DNA from: Tomocerus qinae
Taxonomy: Eukaryota > Arthropoda > Collembola > Entomobryomorpha > Tomoceridae
DNA length: 64,000 nt
Direction of reading: 5' to 3'
NCBI GenBank assembly: GCA_020055645.1
Contig: CM034546.1
Coordinates: forward strand, 62,062,001-62,126,000
A model generated the notes under the pieces. The model did not search any database. It was not told the DNA's origin and worked only from the letters and a program-made list of their open reading frames with translations. The position numbers and the translations under genes were made by a program. The number at the start of each line of letters is the position of its first letter. The stretch's first letter is position 1. Below, piece after piece: positions 35,501-46,886 of the stretch.

Positions 35501-38162
35501 CAGTCTTAGGACTTTCCTGGAGCTTGAGACGAGATACTTTGGCCTGCCTCCTGACCGAAAATGAAATAAAGCTTGGCGAACCTGTCACCAAGCGAGGGAT
35601 ACTGTCTGCAGCCCACAAAGTCTTTGATCCCATCGGATTTACGTGCCCTGTTACGCTCCTGCCCAAGTTGCTGCTGCAGAAAATCTGGGAGTCGAAAGTT
35701 GGATGGGACGAGGAGGTGCCGGAAGATATCTCCAAAGAATTCAAGAAATGGGCTGACTGTCTTACCCTCCTATCTACAGCAGAAATCCCACGATAGTTAT
35801 TTGGGATGGACTGTCCTCGCCAATCCTGGCAACTACACGTTTTTTTCGACGCAAGTAAAGCCGCCTACAGTACGTGCGTGTTCCTGAGAGGGGAGGCGGC
35901 GGCGGGTGCAACGGCGCAACTAATCTCCGCAAAGACAAGAGTTGCCCCCGTGAAGAAAATTTCCATTCCAAGATTGGAGCTGATGGCCTGTTGCATCGGT
36001 GCCCGTCTAGCAGACTCAATGAAAAGAGCCATCAACTACCCAGACATAAGGATGACATTTTGGTCCGATTCTGCAAACGCCCTTTCCTGGATCCGCAAGA
36101 GCGAACAGTGGGCGATCTTCGTTGCAAATCGGGTAAAGGAGATCAGAGAGCTAAGCGATTTTGAAGACTGGAGACATATCCCCGGCCATCTCAATCCCGC
36201 TGACCTACCTTCAAGAGGCTGCACCACCGTTCAATTACTGGAGTCCAAATGGTAGGAGGGTCCAGAATAGCTGAGACAACCCGAAAAATTCTGGCCCAAC
36301 TCTACATGTACTCCTGACGAAGAAATCGTCAATGCAGAACGGAGAAAGACAGTAGCAGCCCACACTGCAGCTGCAGATGCAGAAAATTTCTCCGAAAATC
36401 TCTCGGTCTACATGTCGGAATTCCCCAGCATCCTCCGTGTAGTAGCATATATCCGACGTTTTGGAGCCAGGAGAAACACTTCAGATGACCGACCTGCGGG
36501 AATCCTAACCGTCAAAGAGCTAGAAGATGCGGAGATGTCCCTAATCTGGTTGGTACAGAAAGAAGCCTTGGCAGAAAATAAAGCCATCTTCAACTTTGTC
36601 CGGCTTTCAAAAGATGACAGAGGAGTCTTGCGGGTGAAAACAAAGCTGTTAAGAAGACAGGACAACTTCGACTTTAAGAGGCCTGCTGTTCTGCCACCCC
36701 GACATCCTATGGTGAGAGCACTCATCAGGGCGAAGCACTTGGAGATGAGCCATGCCGGAGTTCAATTCGTACAATCTGCACTCAGGGAGAAATTCTGGAT
36801 CCTCCGCTCCCGAAAGACTATAAAGGAGGTGATTTTCTCCTGCGTGCGTTGTCGGCGTTTCTCTGCCAAACCACTCGTGTCAGAGCCTACATCTCTTCCT
36901 CCTGATCGGGTCCGCGATGCCTCTACCTTCGAAGTGACCGGAGTTGACCTGACTGGCCCACTCTACCTGAAAGGAGGGAAAAAGGTTTGGATCGTCCTAT
37001 ATACCTGCGCCGTTTACCGGGCTGTCCACTTGGAGCTGGCGGGTTCTCTCTCCACAGAAGCTTTTTTGCAGACCTTCCGCCGCTTCATCGCTAGACGAGG
37101 ACGTCCCGTCACTGTTTACAGTGACAATGGCACCAATTTCGTCGAAGCCGACAATCTTTTTAGAAGTCTTAACTGGGAGGTGGTTGCGGCGACGGCGGTG
37201 ACGCAGAAAATCCAGTGGCGCTTTATTCCAGCTACTGGGGCGTGGCACGGAGGTTGGTGGGAGCGGCTAATTCAGATAGTCAAGAGGGTCCTAAGGCGAG
37301 TTTTGGGGAAGGTGACCCTACACTACGAAGAACTCTATACGATGCTGTGCGACGTGGAGAGTATCATCAACGGGAGACCTCTCACTTACGTCTCGGAAGA
37401 CCCGGAGGATTTAGTCCCGCTTACTCCTGCCATGTTCCTGCAAGACGTTCGGGAAACTGGAGTTGCAGATTTGGATTTGCTGGATGGACATGGACTTAAC
37501 AAGCGCCTCAACTACTGCCAGAAGCTTAGAGATGATCTAAGGAGCAGATTTCGACGGGAATACCTTGGAATGCTGATTCAATCTCCATCAAGCAAGAGAA
37601 AAGTCGACCCAATTGTTCCCGGAAGTATTGTCCTCATCGGCGATGACATACATAAGAGGATTGATTGGATCATGGGGAAGGTCGTTGAAATCTACCCAGG
37701 AGCCGACGGAAACGTAAGAGTTGTGAGACTGAAGGCAGCAAAAGGAGAACTTGTGCGACCCATTCAAAGACTATATCCACTGGAAGTCTCGACAGAGGAG
37801 CGACAAAGTTTGCAGCAGTCTCACCCTACAACTACACCTACAGCTCTACCAAGATCCGACGACCACAATCCTCCAAAGAAGCCTGAGCTGCAGATCGTCA
37901 CCAAAAGTGGACGTCGTTGCAAAATCCCCGATCGTCTCAACTATCAACATAAAAAGTGAAGTTGTCTGCGACGATCAGTGTAAAGTGTGATCAGTTATAT
38001 AGGCATTTTGTATGTAACTTTTTGCTAAAATATTGCTGACACTTTTATATTATTATGATTTTGGTATTATGTTTCATTTATGTTATGAATATTATTATTT
38101 TCAATTATTATGCTGTATCTTTATGGAATTAAGCTATTGTTTAACTTAATTCAGTGGGAGAA

Positions 38163-38718
38163 TGTGGAAATCTCCAGCATAAAAGTATGACATGTAGAAT
38201 TATGCATCTATATTTTAGAAAGGATGTAAATTAAGACTTGAACTTTTGTGCTGTTTTTCCTAAAGATTGTACGAATCGTATGATCATTCTTACCTACATT
38301 TAAATTAAGGAGTGAACTCTTGTACTATTTTTTCTTGAATGTATGACCTAAGGCCCACTTCCAGACACCACAATTGAATAATTGGTCTCTGGAAGCGGAC
38401 CAGTATTTACAATGTATGAATCTAAGATTATCTCTAATCTGAATGTGTGTCAGGTAAATGTGTCAACTCACTATTATAAATATGTGTGACTTACCTGTAT
38501 CTAGAACTCACTCGACTCTGGTCTTTACTTATATACAACTTTTTTGTAAAATAAAACTTTACAGATCTATACGTTCCTGCTTTACCAGTCTCAATTCCCC
38601 CACATTTACTCTAGGCTCATCTTAACTTGAAATTTTGCCATCATTTAGCTAGAACTTTTTAATTTTATACTTAACTAGTCTACGAACAAATAGTGTTGAG
38701 AACACTTAGCTTTTCTCA
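38163..38718 (+). repeat. 3' LTR of the BEL/Pao element
   Basis: 556 bp, TG...CA, followed by target duplication GTAAA (38719-38723). The purine-rich GTGGGAGAA immediately before it is the likely polypurine tract. Confidence 0.95.
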
Positions 38719-38723
38719 GTAAA

Positions 38724-40393
38724 GGTCATCAAATAAAATAACAATAAATAATTTAACTTTGTCTGCTTACTAGGGTATATTTTTATATCTTGATATTTAT
38801 GTTAATTGTGATGCAAAACAAAGAATGTTGCGTTTATTCAAAATATATTGATAGTTGCTGCGTTCATTGCCGAATGTCAATGGACCAATGGGGTTAGGTA
38901 TTTCAGAGCTGTGGTTGATTGATGTCTTTAAAATTTGATTCCAAATCGGTTGCTACGTTTGATGCCAAGTTAAGACGCGATAAGTAGAAACTACCGTTTT
39001 CAGGGTACAAAAATTTTAATGACGACTTGGTATTCAATCCCGACTCGTTTTTTCAATTCCGGAACCCCGGTATTTCCCGGGAAAAACATCCATAAATATT
39101 CATTTTCATTAATTATTTATGTTTATCCAATTCATATATTGAAAAAACATTTCTTGAAGTTACCTATTTGGTATAATATAAAATCATTTTACTACTTATC
39201 CCTTCATAATAAAAATGTTGTAAACTAAATATCTTTAACGATTTAAAGATGAAAATGGGGAAAGAAGTGATTGCAATATCGTCTTTTAAAAGTTTCAATT
39301 GGCTGAAAATCACCAATCACCCTAACCTTTTACGATGAGCATAATCTTCAAGTGTTTATCTTTATGTAGTAAAGATAATTTTATAAAATATACTTTTTAG
39401 TTCACACCAAATTTTTGTTGCTTATTTTGTTAGGATGGAATCTTGGCTTTTTCGTCACTACTTATTAATGAAACGTAGACATTAAAAGCATAATTTAAAT
39501 ATAAAGTAAATATCGTAGGAGCTATATTTCCAACACATTCCAAAAGTAGTTACAGAAGTCCGTAGATTATACTATTAAACCAAATAACCAAACCTACAAA
39601 GGTACATAAGGTACGAATTATATACAAGTTGATTCTTATTCCTTCGTTTCAGAATTAATTTTTCTTCTGATATTCTGGTACGGAGCCAAGGATTCTATAC
39701 AATTTACCACAAACAGTAAATTGCATAAAATTATTATGGGAAAATATTTCAGACATTGTAAAATTGTAATGACTGTAATTGAAATAATAAAACCTAAATA
39801 TATTATAGTACATGATACCATGGCCTGTGACTACAATCCCCTACACTTATGACACAATTACATCGTCTATAATGTATGTGGAATTGGATACAAAACAAGT
39901 TAAAGGCAAGACAGCTAGTAACTAACTGAAATTGCTATGGTGAATCACGAGGTGTTTTACCTATCTGTAGTGAAAAGTTGGTGACACAAAATGGAACGGT
40001 AAATTTTAGGTTCTAGAAATAATCGATACATGATAGAGTTTCTGATATTCCCATTTCCCACTCCATGCCACTTTGGTGGACGTCCAGGAAATGCTTGAAA
40101 ATTGATGGAATTGGGAAATATGGGAAATGAAACCCAAAATTTTGGAATTTTTGCTCTAATTTCAACTATTTCTCATACTTCCCATTTCCCACGTTATTTT
40201 AGTACCCACATTATATTTCCCATTGAGAATTGGAAAACTTAGTGGTAATTTCCAGTCGAAACCTTGATTAACGATTATAGCTACCAGTGAAAGTAGACAT
40301 AAGGATAATGCTGTCCTAATTTATTCGTCATTCGTGAAAGAGCGGCCAAAGCATCTCATAGTAGCTTCAAAATCAAAACGACTGGGAACAAAA
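38724..40393. other. Intergenic; duplicated chemoreceptor upstream block
   Basis: From about 39,355 to 40,440 the sequence is a diverged copy of 57,372-58,908, and part of it matches 61,830-62,115 in reverse. The latter lies directly upstream of the intact chemoreceptor at 59523-61729, so the block is the old 5' flank of that gene type. Shared words include TGGTGAATCACGA, GTTTTACCTATCTGTA and GTCATTCGTGAAA. No separate gene is seen. Confidence 0.6.
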
Positions 40394-41314
40394 ATGAAAA
40401 ATATGTACGAGTCAATTACAATGAAGAACTTGGACTCTAAATTGAAAAGGTGTAAATGCCCATACCAAATCGAGCAATGTATTTAAAGATTATGGCTTTC
40501 AATATTAAAGTCTGCAACATACTTGGGGCTTGTCCAGCAGTTTTGTATTTTTGGCCAACTTCACTCTACCTAATTCTATGCCGAAATGCACCTAGAACTA
40601 CGTTTACTAAGTGGACTTACTAAAATATTATTCAACTGAACACTAATCGTTGATCTCACTGATCATGAGCCACTGACACTAACCTATGCCCTGCTCAATA
40701 ATGTGTAGTTTCACTAACTACAAAAATCAGTTATTTCTAACTATTTGTTAACACACAAAGTTAAAATCAAATTACAAATATTCACACAAAATAAATTGCA
40801 AAATAGAAATGAACTATATTCCACTATTTTCTACGAGCCTCGTGATTACGCTCAACACGCTTCTGCTATCGTTCTCGTACGACCTAATGGGACGGCTTCT
40901 TGTTTGCCACTGTTTTTTCTTTCTTCTCGTCAACCGCCGTTGGCTTCTCTCGCGTTCCCGGCTTGAGATTTAAATTATTTCCCAGGCTAGTCTCAGTCTT
41001 CGATTCCCCCGGACACAAGTTTTTAACAGTGATTTATTTTGTATATCCAAATCTAAGTCAAAATGCGATCAATGGAGGAACTATCTCACAATTGGTACTT
41101 ATACAACGTTAACAGGAATTTTCATTGTTCAGTTTATCCGTATGACGGTATTACATGAAAACAGCTACCAATATGGACTTTGTTTTGGCATTTCGATATG
41201 CATGACTTTGGGAAGTGGGTTATTCTATATACGTAATTTTAATGATCTTTGACGAGATTGGTAACATTCATCAATATCATCAAGAAGCAATGAAAACCTT
41301 GCTTAAATTCGAAG
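40394..41314 (+). pseudogene. Chemoreceptor exon-1 fossil split by a solo LTR
   Basis: Starts ATGAAAAATATGTACGAGTC and ends AAATTCGAAG before a GT donor, matching exon 1 of the gene at 59523-61729 (N-terminal region, WDQWRNYL-like segment, first two membrane spans, KTLLKFEG end). Small length changes break the frame (for example around CCCATACCAAATCGAG), and a 474-bp LTR sits inside. No exon 2 or 3 follows, so this is an isolated exon remnant with its upstream flank. Confidence 0.8.
40544..41017. mobile_element. Solo LTR (474 bp) in the chemoreceptor fossil
   Basis: Starts TGTATTTTTGGCC, ends CCCCCGGACACA, flanked by the exact 5-bp duplication AGTTT (40539-40543 and 41018-41022). The flanking exon matches the intact paralogue right up to both edges, which fixes the borders. 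No internal region remains, so it is an LTR left after recombination. The LTR family is not identified and it is unlike the BEL/Pao LTR in this window. Confidence 0.8.
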
Positions 41315-41965
41315 GTAAAAATTTGGTATGTATGTAAGGTTTGTAATGGTGATTGTGAAGAAATATTTTATATATATCAATGATAATGTAGGTGAAAATT
41401 GAGCTTTAATTATTTATAATAAAACATTTTTAATAATTTTTACAACGATTAACATGTACATAATGCTGATATGTGGCCGGACTATAGTAAGAGTGCGAAA
41501 ATAAGGCTAATAGTAAGGAATAGCGTTACCACTTTCCTGCACTCTTACTAGATCGCTGTGTTCGATTGAAATGAACAGCCCTCATATAGTCATCACGAGA
41601 AGTTTACTGCAAGTAAAATTCTACAAGATAAAATTTGTTTCTATTATACTATATATTTGTTTAAATTTTTCAATCTCTATATATAATCGAATTATAAAAT
41701 TATTTTACTTCTAATGCCCAGATAGATTTGGTACAAATTATCGTACGCTTTGTAGAAATCATACCAAAAATCCAATAAACCCAAAAGTTTCTTACATGAA
41801 AATGTCTCGTTTTTTGCAAAAAATTCACAGCAAATTAGAAACCTGACCCACAACCCTGCTTATTAGTAAAAAAGCTAGTAAATCAATAATATATCAATAT
41901 CTATGTTACTTCTTAGTTAGTCTGAAATTTTCATTGGTAAGTGTCACTAAAAGCGAGATAGTGAT
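41315..41965. other. Intergenic between fossil and PKS
   Basis: No gene. The stretch at about 41760-41852 (CCAATAAACCCAAAAG, ending GACCCACAACCCTG) is a degraded end of the hAT-like family at 31086-31768. Confidence 0.5.
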
Positions 41966-44900
41966 TTATTTATCAGGAATTATTCCAAAATTCTCATATA
42001 AGCCTGATTGAATGGCATACGCAATGTGATTATGAAAAATCTGATGAGGGTGAGGAATTCTGTCGCATATATCAGGAATGAGTTCCTTAACTTTGTCGCT
42101 TATGCGGTTTGTATTTGCTCCACTTTCAACAAAATCACGCACCTTGGGATGATTTTTAGTAATCTCAGAATATACTAATTTACCACCCTGACTATCCTTG
42201 AAAATTTCCAAAAAGTTATTGTTCTCAGCTTCCTTATTTAACCTATCTTCGAATTCATCTTTGCTGACTATTTGTAAATTAAAACCCAATTCTTTGACCA
42301 CCGCGATGTAATCACTGACATAGAATGGAACAGGCTGAACCAAATTATAGACTCCATATATCAATTTATTGTTACAGATAAATTCCACCATTAATTTACT
42401 TGCGATGTCAACTGGAAAAGCAAACCAACATCCTTCGATGTTAGCAATCACACCAAAGCGAAGGGACAGAAGTAAACCATTTGTGGTGGAGTTTGTGTCC
42501 AAAATGAAATGGCCGGTTTCACTGTGTCCCATTAGATTTGAATATCTAATCACAGTGCAAGGAATTCCTCTTTCATTAGCTTGTCTTAATAACTTTTCAC
42601 AAACAAATTTGGAGACCGTATAACCCAATGTCAAACCATCGGCATTGTTATCATCATCTGGGAATTCTTCATATATAAATCCGTCTTCGGTGAATCTATT
42701 TATGGTTGAAAATGACGAAGAGTATAAAAACCGCTTTGTTTTTATATTGGCTGCAAATTTCAAAACATTAATTGTTCCTAGAACATTGACTGAACGAATA
42801 TCGAATTTGTTTCCAATGTTGATTTTATAGCTTTCAATGTGATTTACTTTAGCTGCAAGATGGACCACCATATCGATTTCCGTCGAATATTTGTTATAAT
42901 CTTCTACCGCTATACCCAAATTTTCTTCTGTTACATCACCCAAAAGAATCTCAATGTTGTCCAAAATAAAACTTTCAAACAAATCATATTTTTTCATATT
43001 ATTACTTATTTTCCTACGGGCTTGCTTTACAGACTTTCCTCTAATTAAGCAATATATTTTGAACTGCTTATTCTGTGACAATTCTTTCAACAGGTAAGCC
43101 CCTAGGTGACCTGTGGACCCTGTTAGTAAAATTTTTGTCATATTATCTATTGGCACAGAATATTCTTTTTGCGCACAGATGTCCTGAGGAAGTTTAGAAT
43201 CATTTTTGGCTAATTCAAGCATACATTCAATGTCCAGTACTGTTTCAATAGTTTCACTATATTGGCTTAAATTATCGTTACCGTCTTCTGTCTCTATTGA
43301 TTGCTCGGTTAAGAACTTACTAAGAGAACTAATAGTAGGATGGTCTAACATTGCGGCAACGTTTAAAGTTACTTTTTTCCCTAACATATTTTGTAATTTA
43401 TTTTTCATTTCCACAGCCATTAAAGAATCTAACCCCATTTCCTGGAAACTTTGGAATTCATCAATAGTTTCCGATTCTGGAAGTTTCAACGTCTTTTTAA
43501 TCATTGACGTAAGTTTATTCTTAATGTAATTATTTCTATCTTCTTTAGATAGTAATCTTATTTCATTCCAGAATGTTTCTGACTGAATAGAAGATGATAT
43601 TTCGAAAACTTCCTGTTCATTGTCCAACTCTGATAATAGATTTCCCTTACTAAAGTATTCCCTAAATACATTTAATGCAATTTGGATTACACCAACCTGA
43701 AGCAAATCCGGTCTACTCATTATAAATTTGAGTGAGGCTAAACCTTGGCCTACTGTAAATGGCATAATACCAAACATTCCCTCCTTGCCATAAGCAGTAT
43801 TGGAGGCAGCCCCAACTTCTGCCCATCCGCCCCAATTAATTGTTTGAGCGGGAAGACCAATGGAATGGCGATAGCGGGCAAATGAATCTAAAAACGCATT
43901 GGCTGCAGCATGATTACTTTGTCCCATTGGGCCAAAAACACCTGCCATTGACGAAAATAGGATGAAATGTTCTAGATTTAAATCTTTTGTTAAGTTGTGC
44001 AAATTTAGACAACCTGCTATTTTCGCATTAAAAACAAGTTGGTATTTTTCCCATGTTTGATTCATAAAGATTGCGTCAGATATTACTCCAGCAGCGTGAA
44101 TCACCCCTTTTAATGGAGGAAACTGATTTTCTGAAGAACTTAGAATACTAAATAGGGATTGACATTCTTCAAATTTTCCAACGTCAATTTGATGGGTAAA
44201 AATTTTGCATCCTTTTACTCTCAAGCTATTTAGCACTTGAGATATAATATTATTCGGAAGACTTCGAGCTACTAAAACTAAATATTTACATCCAGAATCT
44301 ACCATCCATTTTGCCACCTCAAGTCCTATGCCCCCTAAACCTCCCGTTATTAGATATGTCGCGTAGTTATTAAACACCACATTTTTTTTAATAATATTAT
44401 TACCAACCTCAATGAAATCTGGCATTGTCACAACTACTTTTCCAATATGCTGTGCTTTCAGGAAATAGTTAAAAGCATCTCGGATATTTACAACGTCAAA
44501 CCTTGTGTGTAGTAATGGCATTTTGTATACTTCATTGTCTTGAAAATAGTTAGTAATTTCCTTTATCAAATACCCAATTGACGTTTCGGATTGCTTTTCC
44601 ATGTCAACAATTGTATACTGCACATCAGGGCGCAATTGAGTAACTTCTTCTGACTTCCAAATATTTACTTTTCCCATTTCTACAAAACGTGCATTTTGGG
44701 CACAATATTGCAAAGTCATTTCCTTAAAACCATGACCTGTTAATGAATTCAGAACTATGTCTACTCCCCTTCCTTGTGTTACTTTTTCTATTTCATCCCC
44801 GAATGTTAAATCTCTGGAATGAAAAACATGTTCAATGCCAAGTGATCGTAAGTAGTTTCTTTTCCGATGAGAACCGGCAGTAACAATAATTTTGGCCCCA

Positions 44901-46846
44901 ATAAATTGGGCAATTTTAATTGCAACTAAACCTACTCCGCCTGACGCTACGTGAATCAAAATAGTTTCCCCTTTTTTTAAATCTGCAACGAGAACCAAAC
45001 AATAGTATGCCGTAAGGAGGACGGAAGGGATTGTTGAAGCTTCGCTAAATGTAATCTCTTTAGGTTTCCGCATGCATAAGTCTTCATGTGTATTTACATG
45101 ACTACCAACAGCACTGCAAACTGCAACGCCGTAAACTTCGTCCCCAATATTATACGTAGTAACTTCAGAGCCAATATTAGAAACTACTCCAGCAAAATCT
45201 GACCCAACCGTCTCTTTTATTGTTAAGTACTGCTCCGGCTTAAGAATATTGAAAATATCCCGAAAATTAAGTGCGACAGCCTTAACAAGGATTTCGATAT
45301 CCTTGGTGCCTAATGGTTCTTTTTGCAATGCGGAAAACCTGATGTCGTTAATGTTTTTTGATTTAGGTATTGCAATTCTATATCGTCCGTGTGGAAAAGT
45401 TAGTGGAGCTAGTGGCTTGGGTAGTACTATAATTCTGGCAATAAACCGTTTCTTACTTCTATAGCAAACTAAATGCTCTTCGTTTTCAAAAATCTCAAAA
45501 AATATTTGTTGGCTTTCAATTTCTGAGTTGAATTCATCCGGATCCAAATCGATTATTTTCCCCTGAAGTTTAGCTACTTCGTTTGCAAAACTTTTGGCCA
45601 TACCCCAGACCACAGCATTGAATGGCAATACTAACTTTTGATTTTGAAAGTAATATACACCTTTGGTGACTAAAACTAATTGTAGATTGTTATGTTCTTC
45701 TTCGGAGAGAAATTTGCAAAGCGTTAAAAAATTTTCATACTTTATGTCCTGATTTTCGTTATTTATTGTTGTAGCCATATAAATGATCCCTTTGATACTG
45801 TATTTTTGTAGAATGGTGAATTTAAAACTTCTCATCGTATGAAAATCATTGACTTTCCAAAAAAATATGTTTAATGTCGCATCTTCCATTTGGTTATTTT
45901 CTCTCTGAACGAAAATAACTTCATCGCAAATATGATTAAACTTTTTCCTGATTTGTACAAAATAATCTCCAATTGCATCAAAAACTATCCAGGCTGATGG
46001 TTTTTCTTTTGAATCATTTATATTTCGTACCAAATTCTGCGCCTTAACAATGCCGTGACTATATTTTATGTCCACAGCTTTGGATACTAAAACTTCAGTG
46101 ATCTCCTCTGTAAGAGATATATTGACTGCAGCATCGAATCCTGTCTCCTGATTTATTTTGCACCACACTTGCGATGACACTAGTGGATGACGAAATCTAA
46201 TGTCATAATCATTGAACTTCCAATATCCATCTAAAGTTCCAAATATGACATCGAGAGCCCTGCACGGCTTCATCATTTCCCCTAATACAAATATTCCTCC
46301 AGTGCATATTAACTTACGAATATTGGCCAAAGATTTTTTTGAATTTTCAGTTGAGTGAATTACGTTCACGGCAACGACCACGTCATAATTTTGAGAACAA
46401 AATCCTTGCGAGGAAGGATCCTTTTCAATATCTAACACTTTGTATTCGATTCCCCCTATTGCTGAAAATTGTTGTTTGGCACTCTCAATGAAATGAGGAG
46501 AAATATCAGTGAAAGTGTATCGATAAGGAATGTTTTCATTTTGCAAGACATTTAATATTTCTTTTGCTGTGGCCCCACTACCTGATCCAATTTCTATAAT
46601 TCTAACAATTGAATCTTCTTTCTTTCCATCTAATTTAAAATGCTGAAGTGCAAGCCCTAGATATCTGCCTACTCGTCGGCTAGTCAGAATATGATCCTCA
46701 CTTTTTGTGTAAATATCTAATGGGTTAAATTCCTCATTACCAAATAGAGCAGATATTGCAGTCATTTTTCCTGTTAAAACATCCCATAGCAATTTGAATG
46801 TGAATTTTTTGAAAATCTCAATGGCAATGGTTTGTCCCAATGGCAA
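41966..46846 (-). pseudogene. PKS segment 3: methyltransferase, ER, KR, ACP, terminal reductase
   Basis: A 1,626-residue open frame. C-methyltransferase about 1-260 (SAM loop IIEIGSGSGA near 85). Structural KR half about 260-460. Enoylreductase about 485-810 (NADPH loop HVASGGVGLVAIKIAQ near 632). Ketoreductase about 830-1060 (TGGLGGIG near 834; HAAGV; FSSMAGVFG). In the ketoreductase the catalytic tyrosine of the usual GQxNYxAAN is histidine (GQSNHAAAN near 978). ACP with GLDSLMAVEM near 1140 carries the phosphopantetheine serine. The C-terminal thioester reductase, about 1235-1620, has TGSTGHLGAYLL and a YxxxK in GYTVSKF, so release as an aldehyde or alcohol would be expected. The frame is intact throughout this segment. 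Confidence 0.93.
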
Positions 46847-46886
46847 CTTATCTAAAAGAGATTTTTGAATGTGTTTGTCTTCACTT

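Larger units (their letters stand above)
31917..38718 (+). mobile_element. BEL/Pao LTR retrotransposon, near full length, young
   Basis: Element bounded by two LTRs (31917-32483 and 38163-38718), starting TG and ending CA, with 5-bp target duplication GTAAA on both sides. Parts in order: gag-like region about 32.55-33.75 kb, cysteine/histidine knuckles about 33.75-33.96 kb, aspartic protease about 34.05-34.5 kb, reverse transcriptase about 34.9-35.5 kb, Pao-type RNase H region about 35.8-36.25 kb, integrase about 36.7-37.5 kb, then a C-terminal DUF5641-like tail. This domain order is that of Pao elements. The coding region is open over most of its length, with about three breaks, so this copy is judged inactive as it stands. 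The two LTRs differ only by an 11-bp length difference, so the insertion is recent. It is more GC-rich than its surroundings. Confidence 0.95.
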
